Origin: Sphaerotilus mobilis
Lineage (GTDB): Bacteria; Pseudomonadota; Gammaproteobacteria; Burkholderiales; Burkholderiaceae_C
Reading direction: 5' to 3'
Assembly (NCBI RefSeq): GCF_004216565.1
Contig: NZ_SGWV01000007.1
Coordinates: 434,001 to 498,000 of the forward strand
Length of the DNA stretch: 64,000 nt
This document shows, in pieces, positions 45,931-53,246 of the stretch (position 1 is the first letter of the stretch; each line of letters starts with the position of its first letter). The notes beneath the pieces were generated by a model. That model searched no databases. It worked only from the letters and a program-made list of their open reading frames with translations, and was not told the origin of the DNA. The position numbers were made by a program, and so were the translations under genes.

Positions 45931-45981
45931 GTTCTTGGGGCGTTCTTGCGCTGTTCTTGGCCGGCTCTTGGTCAGTTCTGG
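45931..45981. repeat. 11-bp tandem array spanning a stop codon
   Basis: GTTCTTG or close variants start at 45931, 45942, 45953, 45964 and 45975, exactly 11 bp apart. The array covers the end of the hydroxylase gene, including its stop (45972-45974), and fills most of the spacer before gentisate dioxygenase. Confidence 0.85.
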
Positions 45982-47204
45982 ATTTGCGCCGGGGCAGGCC
46001 GAGGCCCGGCCGCATCCAGACAATTCTCGACCGTCCAGCCGTAGAGCCAGGCCATCGCGTCGTAGAAACGGTCGGCGCTGCGGCCGCGCCAAAGGTCGTT
46101 GCGGACCAGGCGCTCGACGCCCTTGGCATGGAAGATCCGGCCCATCTCGCGGGCCGACAGCACGATGCGCGCGGTGCGGGCCACGCGCGAGCGCTGGTAG
46201 AGGTCGAAGGCCTGCGTGAAGTCGTTGCCCGACACGCGCAGTGCCTCGCCCAGCGTGACCGCGTCTTCCAGTGCCATGCAGGCGCCTTGCGCCAGGTACT
46301 GCAGCGTCGGGTGGGCGGCGTCGCCCAGCAGCGTGGCGCGGCCGTAGGTCCACTGGCCGATCGGCTCGCGGTCGGCGGTGGCCCAGCGCTTCCACGACTT
46401 CGGCAGGTCGATCAGCTGGCGGGCGCGCGGGCAGATGCCGTCGAAGTAGCTTTGCACCTCCTCGCGGCTGCCTTCGGTGACGCTCCACTGCTCGACGTGG
46501 CGGCTGTGGAAGGTCACGACCACGTTGTATTGCTCGCCACCACGCAGCGGGTAGTGCACCAGATGGCAGTTCGGGCCGACCCAGATGCTGGCGGCGTTCC
46601 AGCGCAGGTCTTCGGGGAAGTCGGCCTTGTCGACCACGGCGCGGTAGACCACATGGCCCGACACGCGCGCCTCATCGCCGACGTACTGGCGCCGCACCGC
46701 CGACTTGACGCCGTCCGCGCCGATCAGCGCGATGCCGCGGTGGCGCTCGCCGTGCTGGTCGATCACGGTGACGCCGGCCTCGTCCTGCTCGACCGAGCAC
46801 ACCTGCGTCGACGTGCGGACCTGGATGCGGTCGCTGGCCTGCGCGCCTTCGAGCAGCGAGCGGTGCACGTCCGCCCGGTGAATCACCGCATAGGGGTTGC
46901 CGAAGCGCTGCAGAAAGGCCTCGCCCGTGGGGATCTTGCCGACCTGGTATTCATCGATCGCGTCGTGCATGACCATGAAGTCGGTGTAGACCGCCCGGCT
47001 GCGCGCCTGCGGCCCGATGCCCAGCGCGTCGAAGGCCGAAAACGCGTTGGGCCCGAGCTGGATGCCGGCACCGATCTCGCCCAGCTCCGGCGCTTGCTCC
47101 AGCACCTGCACGTCATGGCCCTGCCGCGTCAGCGCCAGCGCCGCCGCGATGCCACCGATGCCACCACCGGCCACCAGCACCGGCCCGGAAACCTTGTTTG
47201 TCAT
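45972..47204 (-). CDS. 3-Hydroxybenzoate 6-hydroxylase (FAD monooxygenase)
   Basis: A 410-residue group A flavin monooxygenase. The FAD motif is LVAGGGIGGIAAALALTRQG at about 10-29, the DG motif is IGADGVKSAVRRQYVG near 155, and GD is in LLGDAAHPTLQYLAQGACMALED near 285. Family and context (gentisate dioxygenase next) point to conversion of 3-hydroxybenzoate to gentisate; salicylate 5-hydroxylation would need another enzyme type. It is the first gene of the operon; its start is MTNKVSGP at 47204. The last codons read into the repeat array. Confidence 0.9.
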   Translation of the reverse strand: MTNKVSGPVLVAGGGIGGIAAALALTRQGHDVQVLEQAPELGEIGAGIQLGPNAFSAFDALGIGPQARSRAVYTDFMVMHDAIDEYQVGKIPTGEAFLQRFGNPYAVIHRADVHRSLLEGAQASDRIQVRTSTQVCSVEQDEAGVTVIDQHGERHRGIALIGADGVKSAVRRQYVGDEARVSGHVVYRAVVDKADFPEDLRWNAASIWVGPNCHLVHYPLRGGEQYNVVVTFHSRHVEQWSVTEGSREEVQSYFDGICPRARQLIDLPKSWKRWATADREPIGQWTYGRATLLGDAAHPTLQYLAQGACMALEDAVTLGEALRVSGNDFTQAFDLYQRSRVARTARIVLSAREMGRIFHAKGVERLVRNDLWRGRSADRFYDAMAWLYGWTVENCLDAAGPRPAPAQIQN

Positions 47205-47449
47205 GTCGTCGCCCTCAATCAATGAATGCTGATCGTCCGCATGCTGATTATTGTTGAGGGAGGTCTGATGCGCGTCAAGACATCGCAGCGCCCCGCAGGG
47301 TCTTCATCGGGAAAACACGGGGGTGCCTGGCAGCGCGCCGGGATTGTTCACACGCCGTGAAGTCAGTCCTGACCACGCACCCAGCCGCCGGCCGCCCGGC
47401 ACGTCGTATCGTTGCGGCCTTTTTGTTCCACGACCCCAGGACACGCACC

Positions 47450-47893
47450 ATGAAGTTCCTCATGCTCCACGGCATCAACCACAACATGTTCGGCAAGCGC
47501 GACCCGAAGCAGTACGGGACCATCACGCTCGACCAGATCGACGCGCAACTGGCCGCGCTGGCCGCCGAGCTGGGTGTGTCGGTCGAGACCTACCAGACCA
47601 ACCACGAAGGCGACATGGCCGAGCGCATCCACCAGGCCTATGTCGACGGCGTGGACGGCGTGCTGATCAATGCCGGCGCGTGGACCCACTACAGCTACGG
47701 CATCCGCGACGCGCTGGCGATCCTGACCTGCCCGATCGTCGAGCTGCACATGTCCAACATCCACGCCCGCGAGGCCTTCCGCCACGTCTCGGTCTTCGCC
47801 GAGATCGTGCGCGGCCAGATCTGCGGCTTCGGCGTCGACAGCTACCTGCTGGGCCTGCGGGCGGCGGTGTCGGCGGCGAAGGCGGGGAAGTGA
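47450..47893 (+). CDS. aroQ: Type II 3-dehydroquinate dehydratase, divergent member
   Basis: A 147-residue AroQ-type dehydratase (dehydroquinate to dehydroshikimate). Motifs are recognisable but altered. FGKRDPKQYG keeps the Arg and Tyr of the catalytic loop. TNHEGDMAERIHQAY keeps the N and E. NAGAWTHYS replaces the usual NPGAxTHTS, LHGINHN replaces NGPNLN, and VELHMSNIHAREAFRHVS is intact. It may be a catabolic paralogue; its location, divergent from the 3-hydroxybenzoate operon across 245 bp, supports a role in aromatic or quinate metabolism. This is inference. Confidence 0.8.
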   Translation: MKFLMLHGINHNMFGKRDPKQYGTITLDQIDAQLAALAAELGVSVETYQTNHEGDMAERIHQAYVDGVDGVLINAGAWTHYSYGIRDALAILTCPIVELHMSNIHAREAFRHVSVFAEIVRGQICGFGVDSYLLGLRAAVSAAKAGK

Positions 47894-47935
47894 GCGGGCA
47901 GACGGAACAGGGCACATCGCCGCCACTCAGCGCGT

Positions 47936-48139
47936 GAAGGCCTGTTCGCAGCGCTGATCCGAGCCCCTGCCCATCCGTTGCGGGTGATCAAGCGGCCGTT
48001 TGGCCACGTCAAGGTGCGCCATCGCGGACTGGCCAAGAACCCGGTGCGGGTGCACGTGGCCGCCAACCTGGCCTTCTTGGGCGCGAACACGCGCATGGCG
48101 GCGATCCAGGCGGCGCGCAGGCTGGGCCTGATCGGCTGA
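47936..48139 (+). pseudogene. IS5-family transposase, C-terminal remnant
   Basis: About 67 codons ending TGA at 48137-48139. They read HPLRVIKRPFGHVKVRHRGL and then AKNPVRVHVAANLAFLGANT, the conserved end of IS5-group (DDE) transposases (HPFRVIKRQFG, VRYRGLAKN). The N-terminal part and terminal repeats are missing. It is the scar of a lost insertion beside the hipBA pair. Confidence 0.8.
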
Positions 48140-48160
48140 AGGGCGGCGGGCCGGCTCGCC

Positions 48161-49483
48161 TCAGCCCAGGCGCTGCACCATCTCGGCAACGACCACATGC
48201 CGCATGGCGCCCAACAGTCGCTGCTCGCAGGCCAGCGTCAGGCGGGCGCGTGACGGGTCGCGGCTGGCGGCGCACAGCGCGGCGCTCTCCGTCTCGATGG
48301 CCGCATGCAGCGGGCCGATGCGCTGGCGGACGGCGGCGATCAGGCGATCGGTCTCGCGTTGCGCGGTGGCCGTCGACAGGCCCAGCGTGTCGGCGGCCTC
48401 GATCAGGTCGCTGCGACGCACCGTCGCAAAGCGCGTGGCCTGGCCGACCGGCATGGCCAGCGCGGTGGCCGGCCAGCGCGCGCGCTCATCGGCCAGCGCG
48501 CGCGTGTCGTAGACCGCCGTGCTCAGCAGGTCATACGCCGGGGCCAGCCGGATGCCGCCGGCATCGACCCGGAACGAGATGTTCTTCAGGTGGTTGTCGC
48601 CGTTGCCGACCAGCAGGTTGAAGACCAGCCAACGGAACAGGCCGAGCCGTGCGGCGGCCTTCTGCCGGCAGCGCCCGACGGCTTCGGCCAGCGTGGCGAC
48701 GTGGGCGGCGCTGTACTTGTAGAGGCGCGACTTGTCGAGCAGCTGGCAGGCGTCGATCAGGTGCAGGCGCTCGACGCGGCCATCGCCCGCCGACACGGCA
48801 CGGTCGAAACGCTCGATCAGATAGACGGCCTCGGGCACGCGGGCCTGGGCGACACGGGGCACGTCCAACCCGACCTCGCGGGCCAGCCGCATCGTCGCGA
48901 CCTCGTTGATGACCGATGCCGGATAGTCATCACCCGGATGGTTGGGCTTGAGGATGTGGGTCGACGGCGTGCCCGGCAAGGGCTCGAACCAGAGGCCACC
49001 CTGATGGACCAGCAGCATCTTGTGCTGTGCGCCGGCCAGTGACATGCGCTTGGGCGCCTCGCGCGACAGCGATGCACGCGGCAACTGAGCGATGCGGCGA
49101 CTCAGGTCGGCCTCGATCAGCGCACGCAGGCCGGCGGGCGGCTCAGGGGCGTCGGCCGTCGCCTGCAGCACCAGTGAGCCGGCCGATTCGGCGCCCAGCT
49201 GCGCCAGCAAGGCAAAGGCGTCGTCGGCATCCAGGCCCGATTCGACCGCGATGACGCCGCGCAGCGCCTCTTCGGGCAGCAGGTTGTCGAAGTACCACTG
49301 CACCGGCCGGCGCGTGGCGCCATCGACGTGCAGCGACTGGGCACGCGGCAGGGCGGGCGACAGGTCAAAGCCGTCGGTCGCGGCCTGCCAGAGCGGGTCG
49401 TAGGCGAAGCGCCAGAGGTCGTCGGCCTCGTGCAATTCGCCGACCGGGCGCCGGTTGATCGTGACCTGCAGCGTGCGCGGCAT
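48161..49483 (-). CDS. hipA: HipA-family serine/threonine kinase toxin
   Basis: A 440-residue kinase toxin. In E. coli, HipA phosphorylates glutamyl-tRNA synthetase and slows growth. The N-terminal couple_hipA region (YFDNLLPEEALR near residue 65) is followed by the kinase core with MSLAGAQHKMLLVH near 145, the Lys in ILKPNHP near 175, YLIERFDR near 218 and the active-site block LLVGNGDNHLKNISF near 285, then LAPAYDLLST. All key residues seem present, so it is probably active. It starts 15 bp after hipB. Confidence 0.95.
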   Translation of the reverse strand: MPRTLQVTINRRPVGELHEADDLWRFAYDPLWQAATDGFDLSPALPRAQSLHVDGATRRPVQWYFDNLLPEEALRGVIAVESGLDADDAFALLAQLGAESAGSLVLQATADAPEPPAGLRALIEADLSRRIAQLPRASLSREAPKRMSLAGAQHKMLLVHQGGLWFEPLPGTPSTHILKPNHPGDDYPASVINEVATMRLAREVGLDVPRVAQARVPEAVYLIERFDRAVSAGDGRVERLHLIDACQLLDKSRLYKYSAAHVATLAEAVGRCRQKAAARLGLFRWLVFNLLVGNGDNHLKNISFRVDAGGIRLAPAYDLLSTAVYDTRALADERARWPATALAMPVGQATRFATVRRSDLIEAADTLGLSTATAQRETDRLIAAVRQRIGPLHAAIETESAALCAASRDPSRARLTLACEQRLLGAMRHVVVAEMVQRLG

Positions 49484-49498
49484 GGCGAGCGGCGACGA

Positions 49499-49783
49499 TC
49501 AGGTCCGGCGCGGCGGCAGGGGCTTCACGCCCTCGCGCCGCAGCTTGTCCAGCGCGGCGAGGCAGTCGTCGGGCAGGTCAACCCGCAGGTGCAGGCCCAG
49601 CTCGTCGAGCAGGCGCAGCACGCGGCCAAGCTGCACGGTGTCCTTGCCACGTTCGACCTCGCGCACGAAGACAGGGCCGACACCGGCGCTGCCGGCCAGA
49701 TCGTCCATGCGCACGCCCTGGGTCTTGCGGGCGGCGCGGATCAGCAGGCCGAGTTCCTGAACAGAGGTGATGTCGATGCGCAT
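49499..49783 (-). CDS. hipB: HipB-family Xre antitoxin
   Basis: A 94-residue Cro/C1-type helix-turn-helix antitoxin. The HTH spans about residues 10-60 (IRAARKTQGVRMDDLAGSAGVG and FVREVERGK are its conserved parts). I start at MRIDITSV, the ATG at 49781-49783. The longer frame upstream crosses operator O1 and the promoter. It is expected to neutralise HipA and repress its own promoter through the operators upstream. Confidence 0.93.
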   Translation of the reverse strand: MRIDITSVQELGLLIRAARKTQGVRMDDLAGSAGVGPVFVREVERGKDTVQLGRVLRLLDELGLHLRVDLPDDCLAALDKLRREGVKPLPPRRT

Positions 49784-49790
49784 GGCTTGA

Positions 49791-49810
49791 ATCGATGGGT
49801 TCGCATCGAT
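49791..49810. promoter_or_regulatory. hipB operator O1
   Basis: Perfect dyad ATCGATG-N6-CATCGAT, starting 8 bp upstream of the hipB ATG. It overlaps the edge of the candidate -10 element, so binding there would block transcription. Confidence 0.85.
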
Positions 49811-49837
49811 CCTGCCCAGCGTTTGGGCTCTCGTCAA
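49809..49837 (-). promoter_or_regulatory. Candidate hipBA promoter
   Basis: On the minus strand, a -35-like TTGACG (49832-49837) and a -10-like CAGGAT (49809-49814) are separated by 17 bp. The -35 is strong; the -10 is weak. It lies between O2 and O1. Confidence 0.55.
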
Positions 49838-49841
49838 GAAA

Positions 49842-49861
49842 ATCGATGCGATCGGATCGAT
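49842..49861. promoter_or_regulatory. hipB operator O2
   Basis: Near-perfect copy, ATCGATG-N6-GATCGAT (one mismatch in the second arm). It starts exactly 51 bp from O1 and lies just upstream of the -35 element. Confidence 0.8.
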
Positions 49862-49890
49862 AAGCCCGAATCGTACGCCCGTCCTGCGAA

Positions 49891-49914
49891 GAATCGATGC
49901 AATCGCATCGATTC
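49891..49914. promoter_or_regulatory. hipB operator O3
   Basis: Perfect, extended copy with 9-bp arms GAATCGATG and CATCGATTC; the core starts at 49893, exactly 51 bp from O2. Confidence 0.85.
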
Positions 49915-49930
49915 ACCCGCCCTGCTCTGC

Positions 49931-50968
49931 TCAGACCTTGTCGTCCTCGCCGTAGTCGTCATCAAGGTCGTCATCAATGTCGGCGTCCAGATCGTCCGGC
50001 GCATCGCCGGCGTCGTCCGCGCGACGGCCGCTGCCCTTGCTGCGGGCGGCCAGGCGGGCGGCCTTGCGGGCGGCGCGTTCGGCCTCGCGCTGTTCGCCAG
50101 CGGCGTGCCAGAGCGCGAACTCGTCGGGTGTCTCCAGCGTGATGCGGCCCCAGGCGCCGCTGCGGAAGTCGTGCAGCACGATCTCGGAGGCCTTCTGGCG
50201 GTTGACGATGCCGCCGGGCATCAGGCCGCCGCGCTTGCGGCCGATGAGTTCAAGCAGCTCGCTGTCGGTCAGCGCGTCCAGGCCCTTGACGTCCTTCAGG
50301 CCGGCGAGCTTGTAGCGCGCCTCCAGCCGGTCGCGGTAGGGGCCGCGCACGCGGGCCAGCAGTTCCAGCGCGACGTCTTCTTCATCGAAGGCATTGCGGC
50401 CGATGGCGCCGCTGGCGGCGAGGTGGTAGCCGGCCTCGATGACGCTGACCCGTGGCCACAGCATGCCGGGCGTGTCGAACAGGTAGAAGTCGCTGGCCAG
50501 CAGGATCTTCTGCTCGACCTTGGTGATGCCGGGCTCGTCACCGGTCTTGGCGCTGCGCTGGCCGACCATCGAGTTCATCAGCGTCGACTTGCCCACGTTG
50601 GGGATGCCGCAGATCAGCACACGCATGGGCTTGACCATGCCGCCACGGTTGGGCGCGAGTGCGCGGCAGGCGTCGATCAGGCGCTTGGCCGGCGCGGGCT
50701 CGCTGGCGTCCAGCCCGAAGGCGTGGGTGCCGACCTGGGCCTGGTAGTGGGCCAGCCACAGGCGGGTGCGTTCCGGGTCGGCCAGATCCTGCTTGTTCAG
50801 GACCTTGAGCGCCGGCTTGCCGCGTGTCAGTTCGGCCAGCAAGGGGTTGGCGCTGGAGCCGGGCAGGCGCGCATCGAGCAGCTCGATGACGACGTCGATG
50901 TCGGGCACACGCTCGGCGATGGCCTTCCGGGTGACGTTCATGTGGCCCGGAAACCATTGGATGCTCAT
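49931..50968 (-). CDS. ylqF: Ribosome biogenesis GTPase YlqF/RbgA
   Basis: A 345-residue circularly permuted GTPase that assists 50S maturation. G motifs occur in the order G4 (LNKQDLAD, about 58), G1 (GIPNVGKST, near 121), G2/G3 (DTPGMLWP, near 165), confirming permutation. A characteristic acidic tail (DDLDADIDDDLDDDYGEDD) and an Arg/Ala-rich linker end the protein. It starts MSIQWFPGHMNVTRKAI, the family hallmark. The 147-bp gap to hipB holds the three operators. Confidence 0.93.
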   Translation of the reverse strand: MSIQWFPGHMNVTRKAIAERVPDIDVVIELLDARLPGSSANPLLAELTRGKPALKVLNKQDLADPERTRLWLAHYQAQVGTHAFGLDASEPAPAKRLIDACRALAPNRGGMVKPMRVLICGIPNVGKSTLMNSMVGQRSAKTGDEPGITKVEQKILLASDFYLFDTPGMLWPRVSVIEAGYHLAASGAIGRNAFDEEDVALELLARVRGPYRDRLEARYKLAGLKDVKGLDALTDSELLELIGRKRGGLMPGGIVNRQKASEIVLHDFRSGAWGRITLETPDEFALWHAAGEQREAERAARKAARLAARSKGSGRRADDAGDAPDDLDADIDDDLDDDYGEDDKV

Positions 50969-51136
50969 GGGGGGGCTTTCTTGGAAAAGGCGCGAATGAT
51001 GCCGTGCCCGGACCGATCGGTCGCCACCGGCATGGGCGAGATCGTCTCGACCGGGCTGCCGACCTGGACGGCGCCGCGGTCTTCAGGTGGGTCCGGCGAT
51101 GAGTAAAGGGAGGGCGAAAGGGAAGGCACGCCGACA

Positions 51137-51883
51137 ATGCCAGCGCCCCTTCCTGTGTTCCGAAGACGACCGATGGCCTCCAGCAACAGCAGCATGAACC
51201 CCGGCAGCAAGGCCGACATCGCCGAACGGGTGGTGCAGTCCATCCTGGCGCGCCGGCTGCAGCCGGGCGAGCGGCTGGGCGAGCAGGACCTGGCCGACAT
51301 GTTCGAGGTCAGCCGCACGCTGGTGCGCGAGGCGCTGATGCAGTTGCAGGCGCGCGGCTTTGTCGAGGTCCGCTCGCGGGTGGGCTGGTATGTGGTCGAG
51401 CCGTCCTTCGAGGAAGCGCGCGAGACCTATGCCGCGCGCCGCGTCATCGAGACCGGCATGCTGCGCGAGGCGGGCGTGCCACTGGCCTCGGCGCTGCGCC
51501 AGTTGCGCGAGCATGTCGCGGCCGAGCGTGACGCGATCCAGACCGCCGATGCCGGCGCGCGCAGCGTGGCGCTGGCCGACTTCCACGTCTGCCTGGCCGA
51601 GTGCCTGGGCAACCGCTTCCTGACCGCGATGATGGTCGACCTGTCGGCCCGCACCACGCTGGTGTCGGCGCTCTACCAGTCGCAGACCGAGGCCCAGGGC
51701 AGCAACGACGACCACGCCCGCATCGTCGAGGCCCTGGCCGTCGGCGACAACATGCTGGCGGCGTCGCTGATGCGCGAGCACATCGACCGCCTGGCCGCCC
51801 GCCTGGACGAGAAGCTGGCCAGCACCGTCCGCAGCAGCGACCGGCTGCGGGCCGCCCTGCTGCCGGGTGATCGACCCGCCTGA
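51137..51883 (+). CDS. GntR-family transcriptional regulator (FadR/FCD subfamily)
   Basis: A 248-residue regulator with an N-terminal winged HTH (AERVVQSILARRLQPGERLGEQDLADMFEVSRTLVREAL; key residues GERLGE, SRTLVREAL) and an all-helical FCD effector domain. The latter includes the candidate metal/ligand pattern LADFHVCLAECLGN and the late HARIVEALAVGD. FCD regulators respond to organic acids. The start may be MASSNSS at 51173. Its target is not evident: it is divergent from ylqF and convergent with the flavin oxidoreductase. Confidence 0.88.
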   Translation: MPAPLPVFRRRPMASSNSSMNPGSKADIAERVVQSILARRLQPGERLGEQDLADMFEVSRTLVREALMQLQARGFVEVRSRVGWYVVEPSFEEARETYAARRVIETGMLREAGVPLASALRQLREHVAAERDAIQTADAGARSVALADFHVCLAECLGNRFLTAMMVDLSARTTLVSALYQSQTEAQGSNDDHARIVEALAVGDNMLAASLMREHIDRLAARLDEKLASTVRSSDRLRAALLPGDRPA

Positions 51884-51902
51884 GGCGGCAGCGGGCGGGC
51901 GT

Positions 51903-53228
51903 TCAGACCTCGCCGTGCTTGGTCACGAAGGCGATGCCGATCTTCTGCAGCAGCGGCGTGGGCGGCAGGCCGCCCGCGCAGACGATGACCGCGTCGTTGC
52001 GCAAGGTGCGGATGGCGCCCTTGCCGACGTCGATCTGCACGTCCTGCTCGCCGATGCGCTGGATCTTGGATTCGAGCAGGACCTGGATGCGGCCGCTCTT
52101 CTGGCGTTCTTCCAGCCCGCTGCGGTTCTTGCCCTTGACGCGCGAGAAGGCGGCGCTGCGGTAGCTCAGCGTGACCTCCGTGCCCCGTTCATCGGCCAGT
52201 GCGATGGCGGCTTCCAGTGCGCTGTCGCCGCCGCCCACCACCAGCACCGCCTGGCCGGCGTACTGGGCCGGATCGGTCAGGCGGTAGACCACCTTGGGCT
52301 GCGACTCGCCGCTCACGTCGAGCTTGCGCGGCGTGCCACGCCGGCCCATCGCCAGCAGCACGTTGCGGGCGCGGTGTTCGACCTGGCGCTCGCCCTCGCT
52401 GGTCTTGACCACGAAGCCGCCGCCGTCCAGCGGCACGACGTCGTCCATGCGGGTGGAGAACTGGATCTGGAGCTGCGTCTTGGCGACGACCTGCTGCCAG
52501 AAGGCCAGCAGCTTTTCCTTCTGCACCTCGCCGAACTTGACCTTGCCGATGATGGCCAGCTCGACCGGCGCGGTCATCGCGATCTTGTTGCGCGGGTAGT
52601 GGTAGACGGTGCCGCCGAGCGCGTCTTCCTGCTCGATCACGCGGTAGCGCAGGCCATGGGCCTTGGCGGCCAGTCCGGCGGAGATGCCGGCCGGGCCGCA
52701 GCCCACGATCAGCACGTCGATGTCGAAGGCAGACGCGGTCGATCGTTCCGCTTCGCAGCGGGCCTTGATGCCGTCCATCGCCTGACGGCCCTGTTCGGCG
52801 GCCTTGCGGATCAGGCCCATGCCGCCGAGTTCACCGGCGATGAAGATGCCGGGCACGGTGCTCTCGAAGGTCGGGCTCAGCGGCGGGATCTCCATGCCGC
52901 GCTTCTCGGTGCCGAAAACCAGCGAGATGGCGTCGAACGGGCAAGCCGGCTGGCAGGCCCCATGGCCGATGCAGGCCGAGGCGTTGATCAGCACGGCCTT
53001 GCCCGCGACCATGCCCAGCGCACCTTCCGGGCAGGCGGGGATGCATGAGCCCGAGCCGATGCAGCGCGCCGGGTCGATCACCGGATGCAGCGACGGCGGC
53101 TCGTTCAGGCCGGCCGCCGTGGCCTCTTCCAGTTGCTGCAGCGCGCGGGCCTGCTTGTGGCGTTGCCAGGCGACATAGGCCAGCACCGGCAGGATCAGGA
53201 CGGCGAGGTAGATCCAGGAGTAGTCCAT
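51903..53228 (-). CDS. Membrane-anchored 2x4Fe-4S ferredoxin / NAD(P)H-flavin oxidoreductase fusion
   Basis: A 441-residue protein with an N-terminal transmembrane helix (YLAVLILPVLAYVAW, residues 7-21), two 4Fe-4S motifs (CIGSGSCIPACP near 56 and CIGHGACQPACP near 86), then a thioredoxin-reductase-like module with FAD site VLIVGCGPAGISAGLAA near 170 and NAD(P)H site VLVVGGGDSALEAA near 310. It would move electrons between NAD(P)H and membrane or periplasmic partners on the cytosolic face. It is last in the ccm operon, 18 bp after ccmI. No CxxC disulfide redox pair was seen. Confidence 0.88.
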   Translation of the reverse strand: MDYSWIYLAVLILPVLAYVAWQRHKQARALQQLEEATAAGLNEPPSLHPVIDPARCIGSGSCIPACPEGALGMVAGKAVLINASACIGHGACQPACPFDAISLVFGTEKRGMEIPPLSPTFESTVPGIFIAGELGGMGLIRKAAEQGRQAMDGIKARCEAERSTASAFDIDVLIVGCGPAGISAGLAAKAHGLRYRVIEQEDALGGTVYHYPRNKIAMTAPVELAIIGKVKFGEVQKEKLLAFWQQVVAKTQLQIQFSTRMDDVVPLDGGGFVVKTSEGERQVEHRARNVLLAMGRRGTPRKLDVSGESQPKVVYRLTDPAQYAGQAVLVVGGGDSALEAAIALADERGTEVTLSYRSAAFSRVKGKNRSGLEERQKSGRIQVLLESKIQRIGEQDVQIDVGKGAIRTLRNDAVIVCAGGLPPTPLLQKIGIAFVTKHGEV

Positions 53229-53246
53229 CGAGACGGCCCCCGGGCT

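Noticed and set aside
47894-48160. Toxin-antitoxin partner or small gene downstream of aroQ
   Set aside because: The frame is the C-terminal end of an IS5 transposase, with no start codon or ribosome site.
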